64,000 nucleotides of DNA from Tubulanus polymorphus (Eukaryota > Nemertea > Palaeonemertea > Tubulaniformes > Tubulanidae). The stretch is taken from contig NC_134032.1 of NCBI RefSeq assembly GCF_964204645.1, positions 7,373,175-7,437,174 of the forward strand, written 5' to 3'. Below the pieces are notes generated by a model. That model saw only the letters and a program-made list of their open reading frames with translations, was not told where the DNA came from and did no database searches. The position numbers were made by a program, and so were the translations under genes. This document shows, one piece after another, positions 42,701 through 55,412 of the stretch; the first letter of the stretch is position 1, and the number at the start of each line of letters is the position of its first letter.

Positions 42701-43960
42701 ATGTGACCCAATCATAGCGATATATTAACGGGCTAATTCTATCACTGATAAAAATATATACTAAGGGTTTCTGTTTATCTAATCATGATTGCTGTGGCAT
42801 TATCTAATTTGTGCTAAACACGTATTTACAAATACGTTGTTTGGGCAGGGTTCGTTACGTGTTTTGGAAAATCTTGGAAGTTAATGGAAATTGTATTTCT
42901 TTCCCAGGCTCTGGAAAAGCTATGAAATTTACGTATTGTTCTCTGTGGCAATGGGAAAAGGTATAGGAAATTACAAATGGTCTCGAACTTTCACTTAGAT
43001 TTTGTCTTATTAATAATATTGATTGAACGTTGTCACCTTTTCATAGCCGCTACGCATTTGATAGAAATCTTTATGAAAACACTTCGTCCAACGGTATTGA
43101 AAGCGCTTTCAAAGGGCGTCCATATGCTTAATAAAAGGTGGGAAAAGTGTGTAAAGATTCATAATTTGGGCTGGAAAGGTAAGGAAAATGAAATATGTTG
43201 ACGAGTAAGAACCCTGTTTGCTGAAAAAATATGGGAATCGAGCCCACGAATTCTTATACAATCCCACGGATTCGTGTACACGTAGCCGTATCAATTAAAT
43301 GATCACAGAAATTTACGATTGAATGTCCGTCTTTGAATACTTGTAATGGGCAACGGCAACACCATATCCCAACAGATGAACACTCTGTGATTACGTTGCG
43401 TGAATCTTAGTTCATTAAGGTTCCCGAATCCAAACATTAAAAATGGACTCCCAAATATACGTTAAATTCATTTATGGGTTTGACTTGGGCCGAATCGTCT
43501 CCGTTATAAATAATTGAATGACAAAAGGACTTTTAGCTATGTTCTAAAACTACCATTTGTACCACTCTCACCACCACGATCCATATCAAATAGCTAAACC
43601 TCATCAAGTTTTTATGAGAAGCAATGTTTATTGAAGTTAACATCATGAGTGTGGACTTACTTATCGATTTATGAGTAAAATGTGATTCATCGCTTTAGAT
43701 GAATTCGCTACGCTGAGTGGCGGTGCAGTCACAACGATCTGACATAAAATATAAATCACACCCGAAGGACTTTGACGAGTTAATAGTTACCACGGCTAAT
43801 AGCGAACCGGCTGAGATTGAGAAATTATTTAAATCCCCTACGTCAAAATCTGGGGTTTATATCCATATGCTTAGTAGACCTCGCAACCCGAGGGCCTGGA
43901 TACACAGTATATATCATATAAAATCATATAAGAAGCTTTCTTTGTTTAGGGATTTTATAT
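39748..43960. other. No recognisable gene
   Basis: Contains a MITE-derived cluster at about 41215-41440. The 109- and 74-residue plus frames (41952-42281, 42977-43201) have no domain signatures and lie in AT-rich DNA. Confidence 0.4.
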
Positions 43961-43964
43961 TATT

Positions 43965-44235
43965 ACAACACGGACTCAATTGTCTCATCAATGGTTATAA
44001 CGAGGACAACATCAGTAAATATTCCTGAGAATGACTATTAGGATATAGTCGAAATGTTGAATAAACTATACTAGCTCCAAGATGCATTTCAGATTCTTCG
44101 TACTGTATATCAACCATAGTTTGTAGCACATAATAATTATCTTTGTTGTGGGACTATATATAACGCATACTTCTGTTATGAGACTAGAATTACTGAAGAT
44201 GACTATTAGGATAGTCGAAAGTCGTATAAACTACT
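43965..44235 (+). repeat. Repeat with two hammerhead-like half-cores
   Basis: Units carry ACACGGACTCAA, CATCAATGGTTATAACGAGGAC, AACATCAGTA and then CTGAAGA-stem-GAAA. The core at 44193-44220 is exact: CTGAAGA, T, GACTAT/ATAGTC with a TAGG loop, GAAA. The core near 44024-44055 is mutated (CTGAGAA). Related repeats lie at 47960-48210, 57815-58080 and 63095-63370. Confidence 0.65.
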
Positions 44236-45035
44236 AGCTCAAGGAAACTTTTTGGACTCATTTTTCGTAGGTGTGTGATTTTCTATATCATCACCACCAA
44301 TTTCTCGCTAGAACGTTGATTCTAAGGTCTCCGCTAATTGAATGTTGACAGAGTGAACATATTCACAGTCAATTCTGTATTAATTGCTGTTTGAATATTG
44401 ATAGCAGCATTAGCGGCGACCTTGATTCCATCATACACACAGAGAACATGTCAGGCAGAATAAGCATGAGCATAGTTACAGTAATTGGAATAGGCAATCT
44501 GATTTAACCAGGGGTGGACCCATGATTCTGTTAGGAGAGGAGCCCATGGCAGGAGAAACATAAATCCTGTATCTCATTAATGGAAGGGGCTGGGGGACAC
44601 TCCTAGAAATTTCGAAAAATTTAGGCCTTCAGATGCATTCTGAGAATACGTGCTTGAGACCATTCGAGCAGATCCTATAGATATTCAAATCCCATATAGA
44701 CAATGATTTTCTTTTCAACAACCTTTTTACTTTAGTTAGAAAAAAGTCGGTCCAAAAACATGCCCCCCGAATCCGCCACTGTTTAACTGTTATCCCAAAC
44801 GAACTATCATTCGATGTTGGGGGCCAATTCTAACGAAGCAAGACCCGATTAAGGGAGTATCTCTGAACATGGTACGTAGAAGTACAGGAAATGCGAATTT
44901 CCAAGCGCAAAGGCACCAAAGCAAAGTATCCTCTATTCATCGTACAAAACCTAACTGGCACTCTTAATTAGTCAATTGACAATGAATATGGTCAGGTCCG
45001 TAATGTTCACTAGTGGCACGAGCGGCAAACACAGC

Positions 45036-45107
45036 GGCTCGGTGGCCAAGTGGTAAGGCGTCGGCGTCGTAAACCGAAGATCCCGGGTTCGACCCCCGCC
45101 CGGGCCT
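45036..45107 (+). tRNA. tRNA-Thr(CGU), mismatched copy, possible pseudogene
   Basis: 72 nt, cloverleaf-compatible, with anticodon CGT in loop GTCGTAA. Acceptor GGCTCGG/CCGGGCC and D arm GCC/GGC are present. Relative to the copy at 46919, the anticodon stem has a C-A mismatch and the T stem a C-C mismatch, so it may be decaying. No CCA is encoded, as expected in a nucleus. Confidence 0.6.
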
Positions 45108-45837
45108 AATATTGTCCCTTTGAAGGTTGAATCTGGAAGAAGGTGTCCGGGTATCCGGGTGTCCGCGTTATTCGAATAGCCATATGGATTCTGGGGGTTA
45201 TGAGATTGTGATATGATATCATCATATATAATAAATCAAGGTTTTTCAGTATCAGGTGTTGACGCCGATAAGCGTGGACGTTTTTATCAACTGATTTAGA
45301 GAAATATAGGTAACTAAAGTTTCGAAGTGGGCCGCTGAATCACCGGAAACCAGTCAAACGGAAAACCGAAAACACTGAATCAGCTGTTTATTTTGACCAA
45401 ACTTTTACATCAAATTAAACAGATACAAATCATCCTCGCTTATAATGAAATTGCTTCATTAGTTTTTCAAGTACAGCAACCCGAAATCAGTGGAAGACCT
45501 CTAGGACCATTCCAGTTGCTCATTGCCCAAATGCTATTTGTCAGTATTCAACTGGCATGTCCCTTCAGCACTTCCAATGCTTTCCAGGTCTTCAATAGAA
45601 ATCTGACTCTCCGCGATTTCAATCAATTCGGACTCGAAATCAACTCGAAAATGTAATGGCTGCCCACTTCAAAACTTAAGTTACCAATTCATTGGAATTT
45701 AAAGCGATCTTTTACCCAGCTATTCTAAATCAATTGATAAATAAGGTCCACATTTATCGGCGTCATTATCTTATATCAAAACACCCTTGTTTAATATATA
45801 TGATGGTACCGTAGAATGGGCCCATCTGCTACCCCAT

Positions 45838-45965
45838 GTTTCACGGAAACCCTTAGATTGGTTGTAGAACAAAAACCAGCTTAGACTGATCGGAAGTTGT
45901 TGGTTATAGAACAACATGAGTTTAGACAGGACTTAAGTTGTTAGATTGGTTTAACAACCGAACGA
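45838..45965. repeat. TTAGATTGGTT dispersed repeat cluster
   Basis: Three MITE-derived modules (TTAGATTGGTTGTAGAAC, GAAGTTGTTGGTTATAGAAC, AGTTGTTAGATTGGTTTAAC). Confidence 0.7.
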
Positions 45966-46918
45966 GGAAGATGGAGTAACTAGTAGCGCCACCAGGTGGA
46001 TCTTCTCTTGCCATTAGATTAATCCTCGATCGCCACAACATTGTTGGTAGCACCGATTTGGATGATTTTCGCGGGTTATCTCATCATTTAGGGACTAAAA
46101 ATAGCTCCCAGAATGTTGGATATAATCTAATGCATTTCAGTCATCCCGCGGTATTTGTGCAAGTATGTTTTCTTCATATATAAGACTTATATACTTACTC
46201 AGTAATGTATACTTGTATATGCTTAGAAAAATAGAAAATAACATTTTCCGCGCTTTATCTGTCAATACGGTTTAGTTTTCGAAAAGTGCGCTGCACAGAA
46301 TTGAAGTGCTCATTAAAAAAGCACTGCAGTTATGTGAATTCCTTTTCTAGAGTATAATTTAAGGATCTGATACATTGAGGGTGTCGAGTGACAAATCCTG
46401 CTGTATTCCATGTGAACAAAACCAACAGTTGTGAACGAAATTTCAGATTATCCCTTTTGGGCAACTGGTCCTAGGTTCTAGTTAGTTAGAATCAGCACAT
46501 TCAATTTTTCAACTTTCTCAGTGGATGTACTCTTTTATCAGATCGACTAATCCGTTTGCCTCCAATCGTGCCCTGTTATTGGTCACATGACCTTTTGAAG
46601 TGTCCGAAACCTCCCTTCTGTCGAGGTGGTGTGATCATCGTTACTTTTGTGGAGATCCATTTTAATGGACATTAATTTAACCTTTCGCTTTCACTTATCG
46701 CACCCATCATGAACATGTATATACTTTAGACAATATCCCTAAAAGGCCATTATTTAGTTAATTGTTTAATCTGAGTCAATGAAAATTTTATTTTTTTTCA
46801 TGGAGATTCTCAGTACCGGGGATTCATTTAAAACCCGTAAATAGTTGATAAATGGTGACGATAATGAACATTGAGAACGATTTTTTTCGCAGTCGAGCTG
46901 CTTGCAATCAATCACAAT

Positions 46919-46990
46919 GGCTCGGTGGCCAAGTGGTAAGGCGTCGGTCTCGTAAACCGAAGATCCCGGGTTCGACCCCCGGCCGGGCCT
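46919..46990 (+). tRNA. tRNA-Thr(CGU), intact
   Basis: 72 nt. Acceptor GGCTCGG/CCGGGCC, D arm GCC/GGC, anticodon stem TCGGT/ACCGA with loop CTCGTAA (anticodon CGT), 5-nt variable loop AGATC, T arm CCGGG/CCCGG with TTCGACC loop, discriminator T. A and B boxes are internal. TTTTCCCC follows the 3' end. There is no intron. It decodes ACG. Confidence 0.9.
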
Positions 46991-47959
46991 ACATTTTCCC
47001 CCCGAAAACTAGCTATCCCACGGGATGGTGTGCTGACGTTATCATGCACACATTATCACAGGACCTACTAAATGTACTTTGAATTCATTTTTCTACTGAG
47101 TTGTTGGTATAGATTTCGCTCGATGTAACTGAAATCGGAAATTGAAATTGACGGCGGAAGTTGAGTAACTTAGCGACACCTCGCTTGAGACTTATAAGTG
47201 AGTGGAATCCTAGTGAATTGTCACAGTAGCATTGGATGTTCCCCCACTAGAATGAAATATCTAGTGTCTGTAATTGATCTACTAATACAATTTAAGATTT
47301 CTAAAAGATAATTCAAAAGCATTAATTAATACACGTAGTCTGAAACTAAATCAACAAAATATGCTAACGATTTCTGTTAGTTTTGGACGTGTTTCATATT
47401 GTGCCCACGCATGGATAGATCAGAATTAAAGGGTTCATTCCTGGTTCAAGTAGCCGCTTCGATCAGCTTGTTTTATTCGAGACCTGTTTACATGTGCTAC
47501 ACACACAAACAATGTCTGAAGTTCGAGGTATCATCTGAGCGGCTTACAACATGCTCGTCTGGTCAAGTCGAGGTCAGCCCGTTTGTTCGTGCTGGGTTTC
47601 GACAATTCGAACGTTTTTTTTAACTCAATCGCACACATTATGTTTAAACTAGACACGCTACAGACATTTTTCCAAAAAGGCCCATAATTTCTTTAAGGAT
47701 AGATAATTATTTCATCTACGTAAATGAAAGTCAATGAATATTAGCTCCCAAATATGTCTACAGTTTTTTGTTTGGATCTGAGGGCTAAGGCTAAGGTTGA
47801 GATAAGTTGATTTGTGTGTATAATCGAAATAAAGTTTATCAAGCTATGGTAGTATTGACCCTATAACCAACATTTCAACAACTTTATAAGTATGTAGAAT
47901 TAAACAATGCATGGCCTGTGAAAACTGGGCTTTGCAAATGTCGTACATTCACAGTAGAT
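46991..47959. other. No recognisable gene
   Basis: A 74-residue plus frame (47399-47623) lacks an ATG start and recognisable domains. Confidence 0.4.
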
Positions 47960-48210
47960 ATTATTCAAATGGACCTATAGCTTCCTGAAGATGATTATAA
48001 GGACATAAAGTCGAAAAGTCGAATAAACTACTGTGCAGGGATTTTCTTATCTTTACGGACTCAAAGTGTTTCATCAATGGTTAAAATGTATGATGAGGAC
48101 AACATCAGTATCCCTGAAGATCACTATGATATATCCGAAACGAATGAACTAAAGTTTTTATCCCAGTGGTTATGATCGCGGTGCATCAAAGGGTTATTCC
48201 ACACTAGCTC
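47960..48210 (+). repeat. Repeat with two hammerhead-like half-cores
   Basis: Half-cores at 47985-48016 (CTGAAGA ... GAAA, imperfect stem) and 48114-48140 (CTGAAGA TCACTATGATATATCC GAAA). They share ACTCAAAGTGTTTCATCAATGG, GATGAGGACAACATCAGTA and CTAGCTCAAGGA(C)ACATTTCAG with the other members. Confidence 0.65.
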
Positions 48211-49935
48211 AAGGACACATTTCAGACTCTTTCTATCCTAACTCTGGGATTATAGCGTATTGGACCAAGCAGTACTTTTATTTTGTAAATTTCGTTAAGG
48301 TAACTAAGATTTCTATAAATCAAAATGGGCGAATCATTTGATTAATCCAACAAACAGCGAGTGAGATTACGATTTCCAGCTACAAAGTTCACTAAGTCAC
48401 CGGGGTATGAATAGACCCCCTCACTGAGTGAGTGCCCTAGAAAACTAATTCAGGGGTCACGTACATCAAAGGTTAAAATGGCCAAGAGAGCGAAAAAGTG
48501 AAGTACAGGAGTTGTCAGTTCTTATTAAAACGCTCGGGTGAGAATAGACGGATCTTAGTGCTGAGTGATGTTAATTGAGATAAAGACGTCCTGAATTGAT
48601 ACAACGCACGTCGAAGCATGCTGTCAAAATACATAGACTCTGTAAGTAAGCAAAATATCACGGGATCTTCATCGTATCAATCTGTTACCTGGAACCAAAC
48701 CTTCAAATACGTACACGATACCTTTTCACCTGAGACATTTTGATTCGAAAATGAACTACAAACAGCAGAAATATTAGACATTTATCAGCGAACTTTCAAA
48801 AACTGATGTAACACACCTCACACGTGTGCGGAACATCACATATTTTCAACACCAGACATTAAGGGTTATTTTATCCGCTAAATTTCAAAAACTGATCCAA
48901 GAAGACGGTATGCTATGCTTCAAATTAATACCAGTCTAACTTTCATTGGTATACAACAATTTTGAGGGGTAGGGTACCAGTTACACGATCTGCCAAAATT
49001 CGGAATAACATATGCGACTTAAATTGAATCTAAACTTTTCGCTACATAGCACAATACTTCGGGTTGAGTTGCGATAATATAAAATGGATCATATTATATT
49101 TTTTTACCACAAATATTTGGTGTATTTTTAAGTATCATTGCAAGATTTTTTTTGTCTGGTATGATTCAGAAAATGCCGGTATTTTTCCAGTATAGCTTCG
49201 AGCAACTCAAAACGCGATAAACACACAATAAAAATATCTTTGAACATAATTTCCGCATTGATATTATATTTCGAAGATAAATATACATAAATCTTAAGTG
49301 GCGCTTAGCCATAGAGTGAGCTACCTACATATACCCTAAAACCGGTTCGAAAAATGATTAATATACACATACCCAGTAAACCTTGCGTAAGTCGGATATT
49401 TTGGGACCGAGAAAAATCCCCCAACTCAGAAAAAGTCCGCCTTTGGATAAGTCAGATTTCCTGCCTTTTATTTAGAAAACTTATGAATTAATTTCCGTAA
49501 ACGGAAAAATTAAATCAACATCTGCAAGAAAAGATTCAAACACACTGAAATATATTTCGGGTTTTTCTAATACACCGAGCAAAACTAAAATAACGACTGT
49601 TGACATGTAACGTCGATTTCGAAGGAACAGGGGTCGGAACAGGGTTTGAAACCAGCGGCAATTTGAAAATAGCCGTCCGACTTTCGGTGAGTGACCTTAA
49701 CTGATTTATTATTTTGGAACAAAAAATACCACGAGATGGGCGAGTTTCCGATTTAAAAAATCCGACTTTGGAATATAAAATTCTCCGAAAAGGCGAAGGA
49801 AAAAGCGGGACCATCAATATTCACCCGATAAGCGATTATTCGGCTTTCGGTGATCGGACTTACGATAGGTTTTCTGAATTATGAAAAAGCAATGGTCAAG
49901 CTTCAGCAAATGTGAAGCCATTGAGAATGTTGTCA
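48211..49935. other. No recognisable gene
   Basis: A 93-residue minus frame (49536-49817) is Ser/Arg/Phe-rich with no known motif. Otherwise unassigned. Confidence 0.4.
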
Positions 49936-50325
49936 TCAATGGATCATGATTTTACTGAATCGTTGAAGTCACTAATGCGATCTTACTTTAAAATCTAACT
50001 TAATCACTGAAGTCATGGAGATGAGAAGGTCGCATTATAAGTAACTAATGCGTTTCACTGAATCGTTGACTACTGAAATAGTAACTCATCAATTCTACTG
50101 AATGGTTGAAGTCATTGAAAATGAGAAGGTCAGTAAGTAATCATAATTTTATTGAATCGTTGAAATCGAGAATTAAAAGAACTAATCACAATTCTACTAT
50201 ATCTTTGTAGTCATAAGTAACCAGCCTTGATTTCGCTGAATCACTGAAGTTATTGAGAATGAGAAGGTCGTGATTAGTAAACATCATTTTACTGAATCAA
50301 TGAAGTCATCGAAAATGAGAACGTC
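49936..50325. repeat. Degenerate tandem repeat, about seven ~55-65-bp units
   Basis: The unit resembles TTTACTGAATCGTTGAAGTCA, (T)TGAGAATGAGAAGGTCG, TAAGTAACTAATCAT. Copies vary in length and sequence. No coding frame runs through it. Confidence 0.8.
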
Positions 50326-51124
50326 GTATATTTTAGGTAGATAGCGAATCTTTCCCACAAACATTTTCATAAACAACAGCGGGAATCTTCAAACTTAAAC
50401 AGAACGTCGACTCATGATCCAGAAATTCTGAAGATCTTATCTAACGCATACCGGGATGTAGCTGGATTCTGCAGTTGTTTATTTGCTACCGCGTAATACG
50501 CACCATCGATTCGAGAAAAAATTACATCGTACGTAAACAATCTGAACGGTTGAGCGGAAATCCAGGTCAGTGGAATACGTCAGCGCGACGGGTGGGCGCG
50601 TGAGTTTTGGCACCTGACTGTAACTAGAGGATATTTCCCGTCAAAATCAGCAGCATCAAGTGAACTTGGGATTCGGATCCGTTATACCGCAATACTTTTG
50701 AAAAAAGTTAATAACAACACTGCCAGTATGTTTCTAATTTGAAAATCAATACAGTAATGGTTTATAATCCCTGTTTATAATTTTTTTTTCAACTGGCGAT
50801 GTGGTTTAGTTGCGGGGTGGAGCCGTGCGGTCATGACGACATCGTTCAACATAGCATTCTCTGATAACAGAGCCGTTCTCCACAATGTCTCCAATTATAC
50901 TCTATTTCACCGAAATCGCCGGCTCATCTGGATTTATATCCGGACGTATTAATATAGTCGGCCCTTCACGTAGTACATGCTACGGTCGAGTTATCGGGTG
51001 CTTTTTTCATCTACGGTCATTCGGGGATTTATGAATAAAAAAGCTGCCATACTATCAGGGAATTAAAGATGTTTCATAAGGGTTTTACAGGAAACCAACC
51101 TTCTCGAAAACAGGGGCCGGTCCC

Positions 51125-51290
51125 CTAGTCGATACAGTCCAGAAGTGGGTCTTGAATCTGAACACTGGCCTTAGTGTTGTCATATTGGCTATGGAACCAA
51201 AATGAGCTAAGTCTGGTCTTTAGCGGTTAAAATAGCTCTTAGACTGGTTTAAGGTCTAAGCCATGACTATGGAACTGGTCTCTGAATAAT
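51125..51290. repeat. MITE-derived copy with recognisable ends
   Basis: Internal modules ATATTGGCTATGGAACCAAAATG and AGACTGGTTTAAGGTCTAAG are followed by CCATGACTATGGAACTGG, matching the 37441-37580 element. A perfect TGACGTCA follows at 51295-51302. Confidence 0.65.
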
Positions 51291-51655
51291 TCGATGACGT
51301 CATAGGAGGTTATTATGAAGGCATATTCCTGTTCTATGTATAAACTTATCTATTTCGAGTTACTGCTCTAAGCGCCTGATAGGGTTTTTAGAATATATAT
51401 AAAAAGGGTAAGTCTAGTACCCGCTCCGCTCCTTAAACGCGCAGATGATGCTTTAGCATCGATCAAAAATAAGTTGTCAGAAAAACTTCCTCGACGAAAA
51501 GAAGGAGAGCTCATCGAGTGAAGTGATAAATAGAGTCAGTCAGTAGTTAAATGATGGGGCTTTAACAACATATCTATTGACGATAAAAATACATATATAT
51601 GCGCAGCATGCTTGAGAGGGGTAGGGTTGAGGGAGGGAAATGAGTTTAACTGTTG

Positions 51656-51676
51656 CAGCAGCAGCAGCAGCAGCAG
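51656..51676. repeat. (CAG)7 microsatellite
   Basis: Seven perfect CAG triplets. Not inside any supported coding sequence. Confidence 0.95.
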
Positions 51677-51959
51677 TATATACCAGACCTGCGGAGGGTC
51701 GGCTGGAGTCAAGGCTGAGATATCCAGAACAAGTGAGCCGCTGTGTTCCTACGGTTCATCAGATGAATGAAAATAAATTCTAGAAAAATCCTATCTTCAG
51801 TTTCATAAATCATAACGGTGTATCAGTCATTTTAGCTTCAGCGTCCAGGATGTCTATTCAAAAACGTGGTTTTCTATCTCAAGGTCAAGTTGCGCGGTCT
51901 AAGGCTTCGTTTTATGAATAATTCTTTTTGGCCTATGTTTATGCATAGCTGAAATATTG

Positions 51960-52185
51960 AACAAATTAAGCCCAGTCCAATGACATTTTGGTCATATTGC
52001 CAATCTAACCACTTAAGTCTGAGCTTTATTTTGGTACTAAAGCCAATCTCTTAAAACCAGTCTAAACTCATTTTGGCTTCTATAACTAATATAACAACCT
52101 AGGACCAGTCTAAACTCCTTTTGAATAGTAACCATTCTAACGACTTTGACCAGACCAAGATCATTTATTTCCATGGCAATCTAGC
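51960..52185. repeat. MITE-derived dispersed repeat cluster, reverse orientation
   Basis: Four modules of GCCAATCTAACCACTTAAG / CCAATCTCTTAAAACCAGTCTAAACTCATTTTGG type, the complement of the TTAGATTGG family. Confidence 0.75.
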
Positions 52186-52705
52186 AGATTTTAGGCGTAC
52201 CGTATATGATAAACTAAAAAAGATACCCCCGCATGTGTGCCGAGAACTAACCGTATGAAATTAGACTTGATGAAACCGAAGATATTTTTTACAAAAGTTT
52301 CAATAATCGACTTGATTCTGAACATGTTTAAAAAGCCACAGAACGGAACACTTAGTAAGCTTATGTTGAATCTTCCCTACTTTTCGATTTTTCTATTTCG
52401 AGCCCAAGTGGCGCAAGTGGTTCAAGCGTGAGAGAGATATGGGAAAATAATCATCGTTTTACAAACGAAGTTTTACACCGCAGCTTTTGTTACTGTAACC
52501 GAATTATTTTTATCTCGACGAAAGCGTACGGATAACGAGTCAAAAGAAACAAAATAAAAATTGAAAGGTTTTTTCGTGTTCATTGAGGAATCGTGTTGAG
52601 ATATAGGGTTTGTTTGACAAGTTACATGCGTTAAAAACTGAGAGTTCTTATCGCAATACACGCGAATACAGCTCATCATAAAATGGTTTTATCGTTAACC
52701 ATGCC

Positions 52706-52743
52706 ACGAGCAATCATCTCAACACGATGGGATGATTGCTCGT
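52706..52743. repeat. Foldback ACGAGCAATCATC (13-bp arms), relative of the 40-bp palindrome
   Basis: Arms at 52706-52718 and 52731-52743 are exact reverse complements with a 12-nt loop. The arm sequence matches the half-site of the 26367-26406 palindrome at 12 of 13 positions. Confidence 0.85.
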
Positions 52744-55104
52744 AGATCCATGGGAGGTATAATGTACATTATACGGGGAGCTGGTGGCAGGAACCTGTAG
52801 CCTTGAGTGGCACCCATATTTAGGAGTTGACATTTCTGAGAATATGGTGGTTTTTTATAACCTTTTTTTCGCAGCTGGGGACAAAATGCGCAGCATTTAT
52901 ACTTTTACACGGGAATACCGTTGACATTTCATATAAATGCTGACAAAGCATACGGTCGTACGTAAATAGCCTTTTCCGGGATTTGGAGTGAACGTATACG
53001 CACACAGGATGCAGGACACGCGCACGCGGGATTCCGGTTTAGCATTTTTACTCCACTACGATTTTGAAGCTGGCTCATGAATCCAAGATTTTTGCATTAT
53101 GAGATGGCTGGGCAGTCTCAAACTCGTCGTTTTTTCAAAGCCTGTAATATTTCTAGCCCATCTAGAAACATAGATTGTAAAACAATCATAACATAAATTT
53201 CTTCCCACTCAAAAACAGGCCCGTGGCGAAGGGAGGGGCGTTCGGGGGTGTTTCGATGAAATTATAATGTTTTCTGGAAACGGGTGGGGGGTGTGAAAAG
53301 TATATAATCCGTTCTCAAATGATTTATGATTTATTCAGGTATATACGTATTTAAGATCTGTCCTTTTACAATAGGAAAGTGCCCCCCCTCTTCACGGAGA
53401 AAAACTGCCCTTTTTCTTGAAATGGGACTGCCTCTCAAAAAACTCGTCATGAGTCGGAACGGATATGATGTACTGTACGCTCATGAATTAAAATCATGTG
53501 CACGGCATTAATCTCAGGGGAATGAATCTATTAAGATGAATTGAAATTTAATTTGATTAGCGTTTTACTGTGCATTTCTGTCGCCCGAGACTACGGGCAG
53601 CACTGCACAACCCATACACGAGCGGATTATTATCAAAGAGCTGCTTTAGGCTCGTCTCATTTACTCTTCAAATCCCAGGGACGTGAAAAAGGGCATTAAC
53701 CAGCAAGAAAGGTATAACATATCCTGTATATTCTCCTTTCTTCTTAACCGACACAGGCTTGTAAACTTACAGTCTGCCACCCTAGTGATACTTGCACGTA
53801 TTACTAACTCTTACTCATTATTTGACACCAACTCGGCCTAGAGTTTTACCGGTCTCAACTTTACAGCAGTAGGAGAGATAGAGTCTACTGTATTTCACAA
53901 ACTCTTACATAGTATTTGACAGCGAATCTCGGGGTAAAAATTTAACTTCTCAACTTAAACGCAGTGAAAGAAGTGTATTTCGCAAAATCGTATTCAGAAT
54001 TTGACATTTTATACTGAGCGAGTGAGAGTGAGGATGGAGAGAGAGCTCCCTTTGAAAAATACCCAATAACATGATTAAACTGTGATTACGCGGTGTACAT
54101 GTATACGTAATTGACTGGTGCCCTATTCCGTATTACTGATGCTAGATTAGGAGTAAAAACTTATCGTGAGAAGAATTTTTCTCGAATCAGTCATCATCGA
54201 ATTAAACACATTCCAGTTTTATATGTAACAAAAAGTGCTGCGCCTATGATCGCTATCATCATACCGCAGCGGCTCGGGGAACAGTTACACATTAGTCAGA
54301 GATACGTAAAAATATTAGTTTCACCTTACTATCTTTGTAGATTCTATCTAACAACTAAAAAAAAAAACAGTCCATAAGCTCAGGAGTTTGGTTCTATCAG
54401 TCTAACCAATCTCACAACTTAAGACCTGTCTAACCTTATTTCGGTTGAATAACCAAGTTAACAACTTGACACCAGTCTAAACTCATTTCGGGTCTGTAAA
54501 CCCTATCTAAAACAAGAACTTTAAAGCTCAGCCAATCTAAAATCGCGATGGTTTATAGGCCGGTCTAAGACCATTGTGATTCCATACCAAATCAGAGAAC
54601 TTAAAAAGACCAGTCTTAATTAATTTTCTGCCGATCTCAAAGCTCGGCTCACCCGGTAGGCCTACTACACCAACAAAACTAAAGAATCAATTTCAACCCG
54701 CAAATGCGGTTCTAAAATATAGAAGAATGCTGGACATTTAGTTTTTGAATTTTTAAACAATGCACATGGTTTCTAGTGTTTTCACGTACTGCTGAAATGA
54801 AAAAAAAATCAAAAGGTGGGAGAAAGGGTATTGTGCGGTGCACCGCAGCAGGAATGGGTTTAATGTGCTGTTGCGTTTTGTGTGGCTACAGAAAGAGCGA
54901 ACGTTTCCGATGCGGCTAATAATTCACAAGATAATTTGCGTTTCGAAATGTGCTTCCTTTCTATCTAGTCAAAACGCAGGACAATCAACTCAGAGGACTT
55001 CTACATCAACATCTACCCGAGAAAAAACTAAAATAAACTATCGGATTATTTACACGTAGAGAACGACCAAAAAATTGAAAATGGACAAATGATCTTCAAC
55101 CTTG
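52744..55104. other. No recognisable gene
   Basis: Includes a MITE-derived cluster at about 54390-54640. Open frames at 53326, 54111 and 54838 have no recognisable features. Confidence 0.4.
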
Positions 55105-55412
55105 TAATATAGCTATTTCCAAATTTCGATGTATTAAATTAGGCAGCCAAGAAAATTCAACCCAATCAGTCGTTTGCTGGTTCAGGCTGAATGGAAGATT
55201 GTTTGAATGAACCGGAACCGAATTTCCCAATTATTTACTTCGATTTAAACAAAATACTTTTTGTAAACTCGACCGCCGATCACACAACTATATCTGTACT
55301 TCGATTTCCGATTTCAAAATCAAACCCCCTGTTTCGCTCCCGGCAGGTGTTGTGGGTCTGTGAGGGACACTCAATCAAAAAATCAAACGAAATTTACCAA
55401 CCAATTAAATAA
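55105..55412 (+). repeat. Dispersed repeat, copy 2 (mate at 34366-34641)
   Basis: Same orientation as its mate. The forward frame at 55191-55412 reads EDCLNEPEPNFPIIYFDLNK and ends near WVCEGHS. It matches the mate frame around FPI-YFDLN and WVC. Confidence 0.65.
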
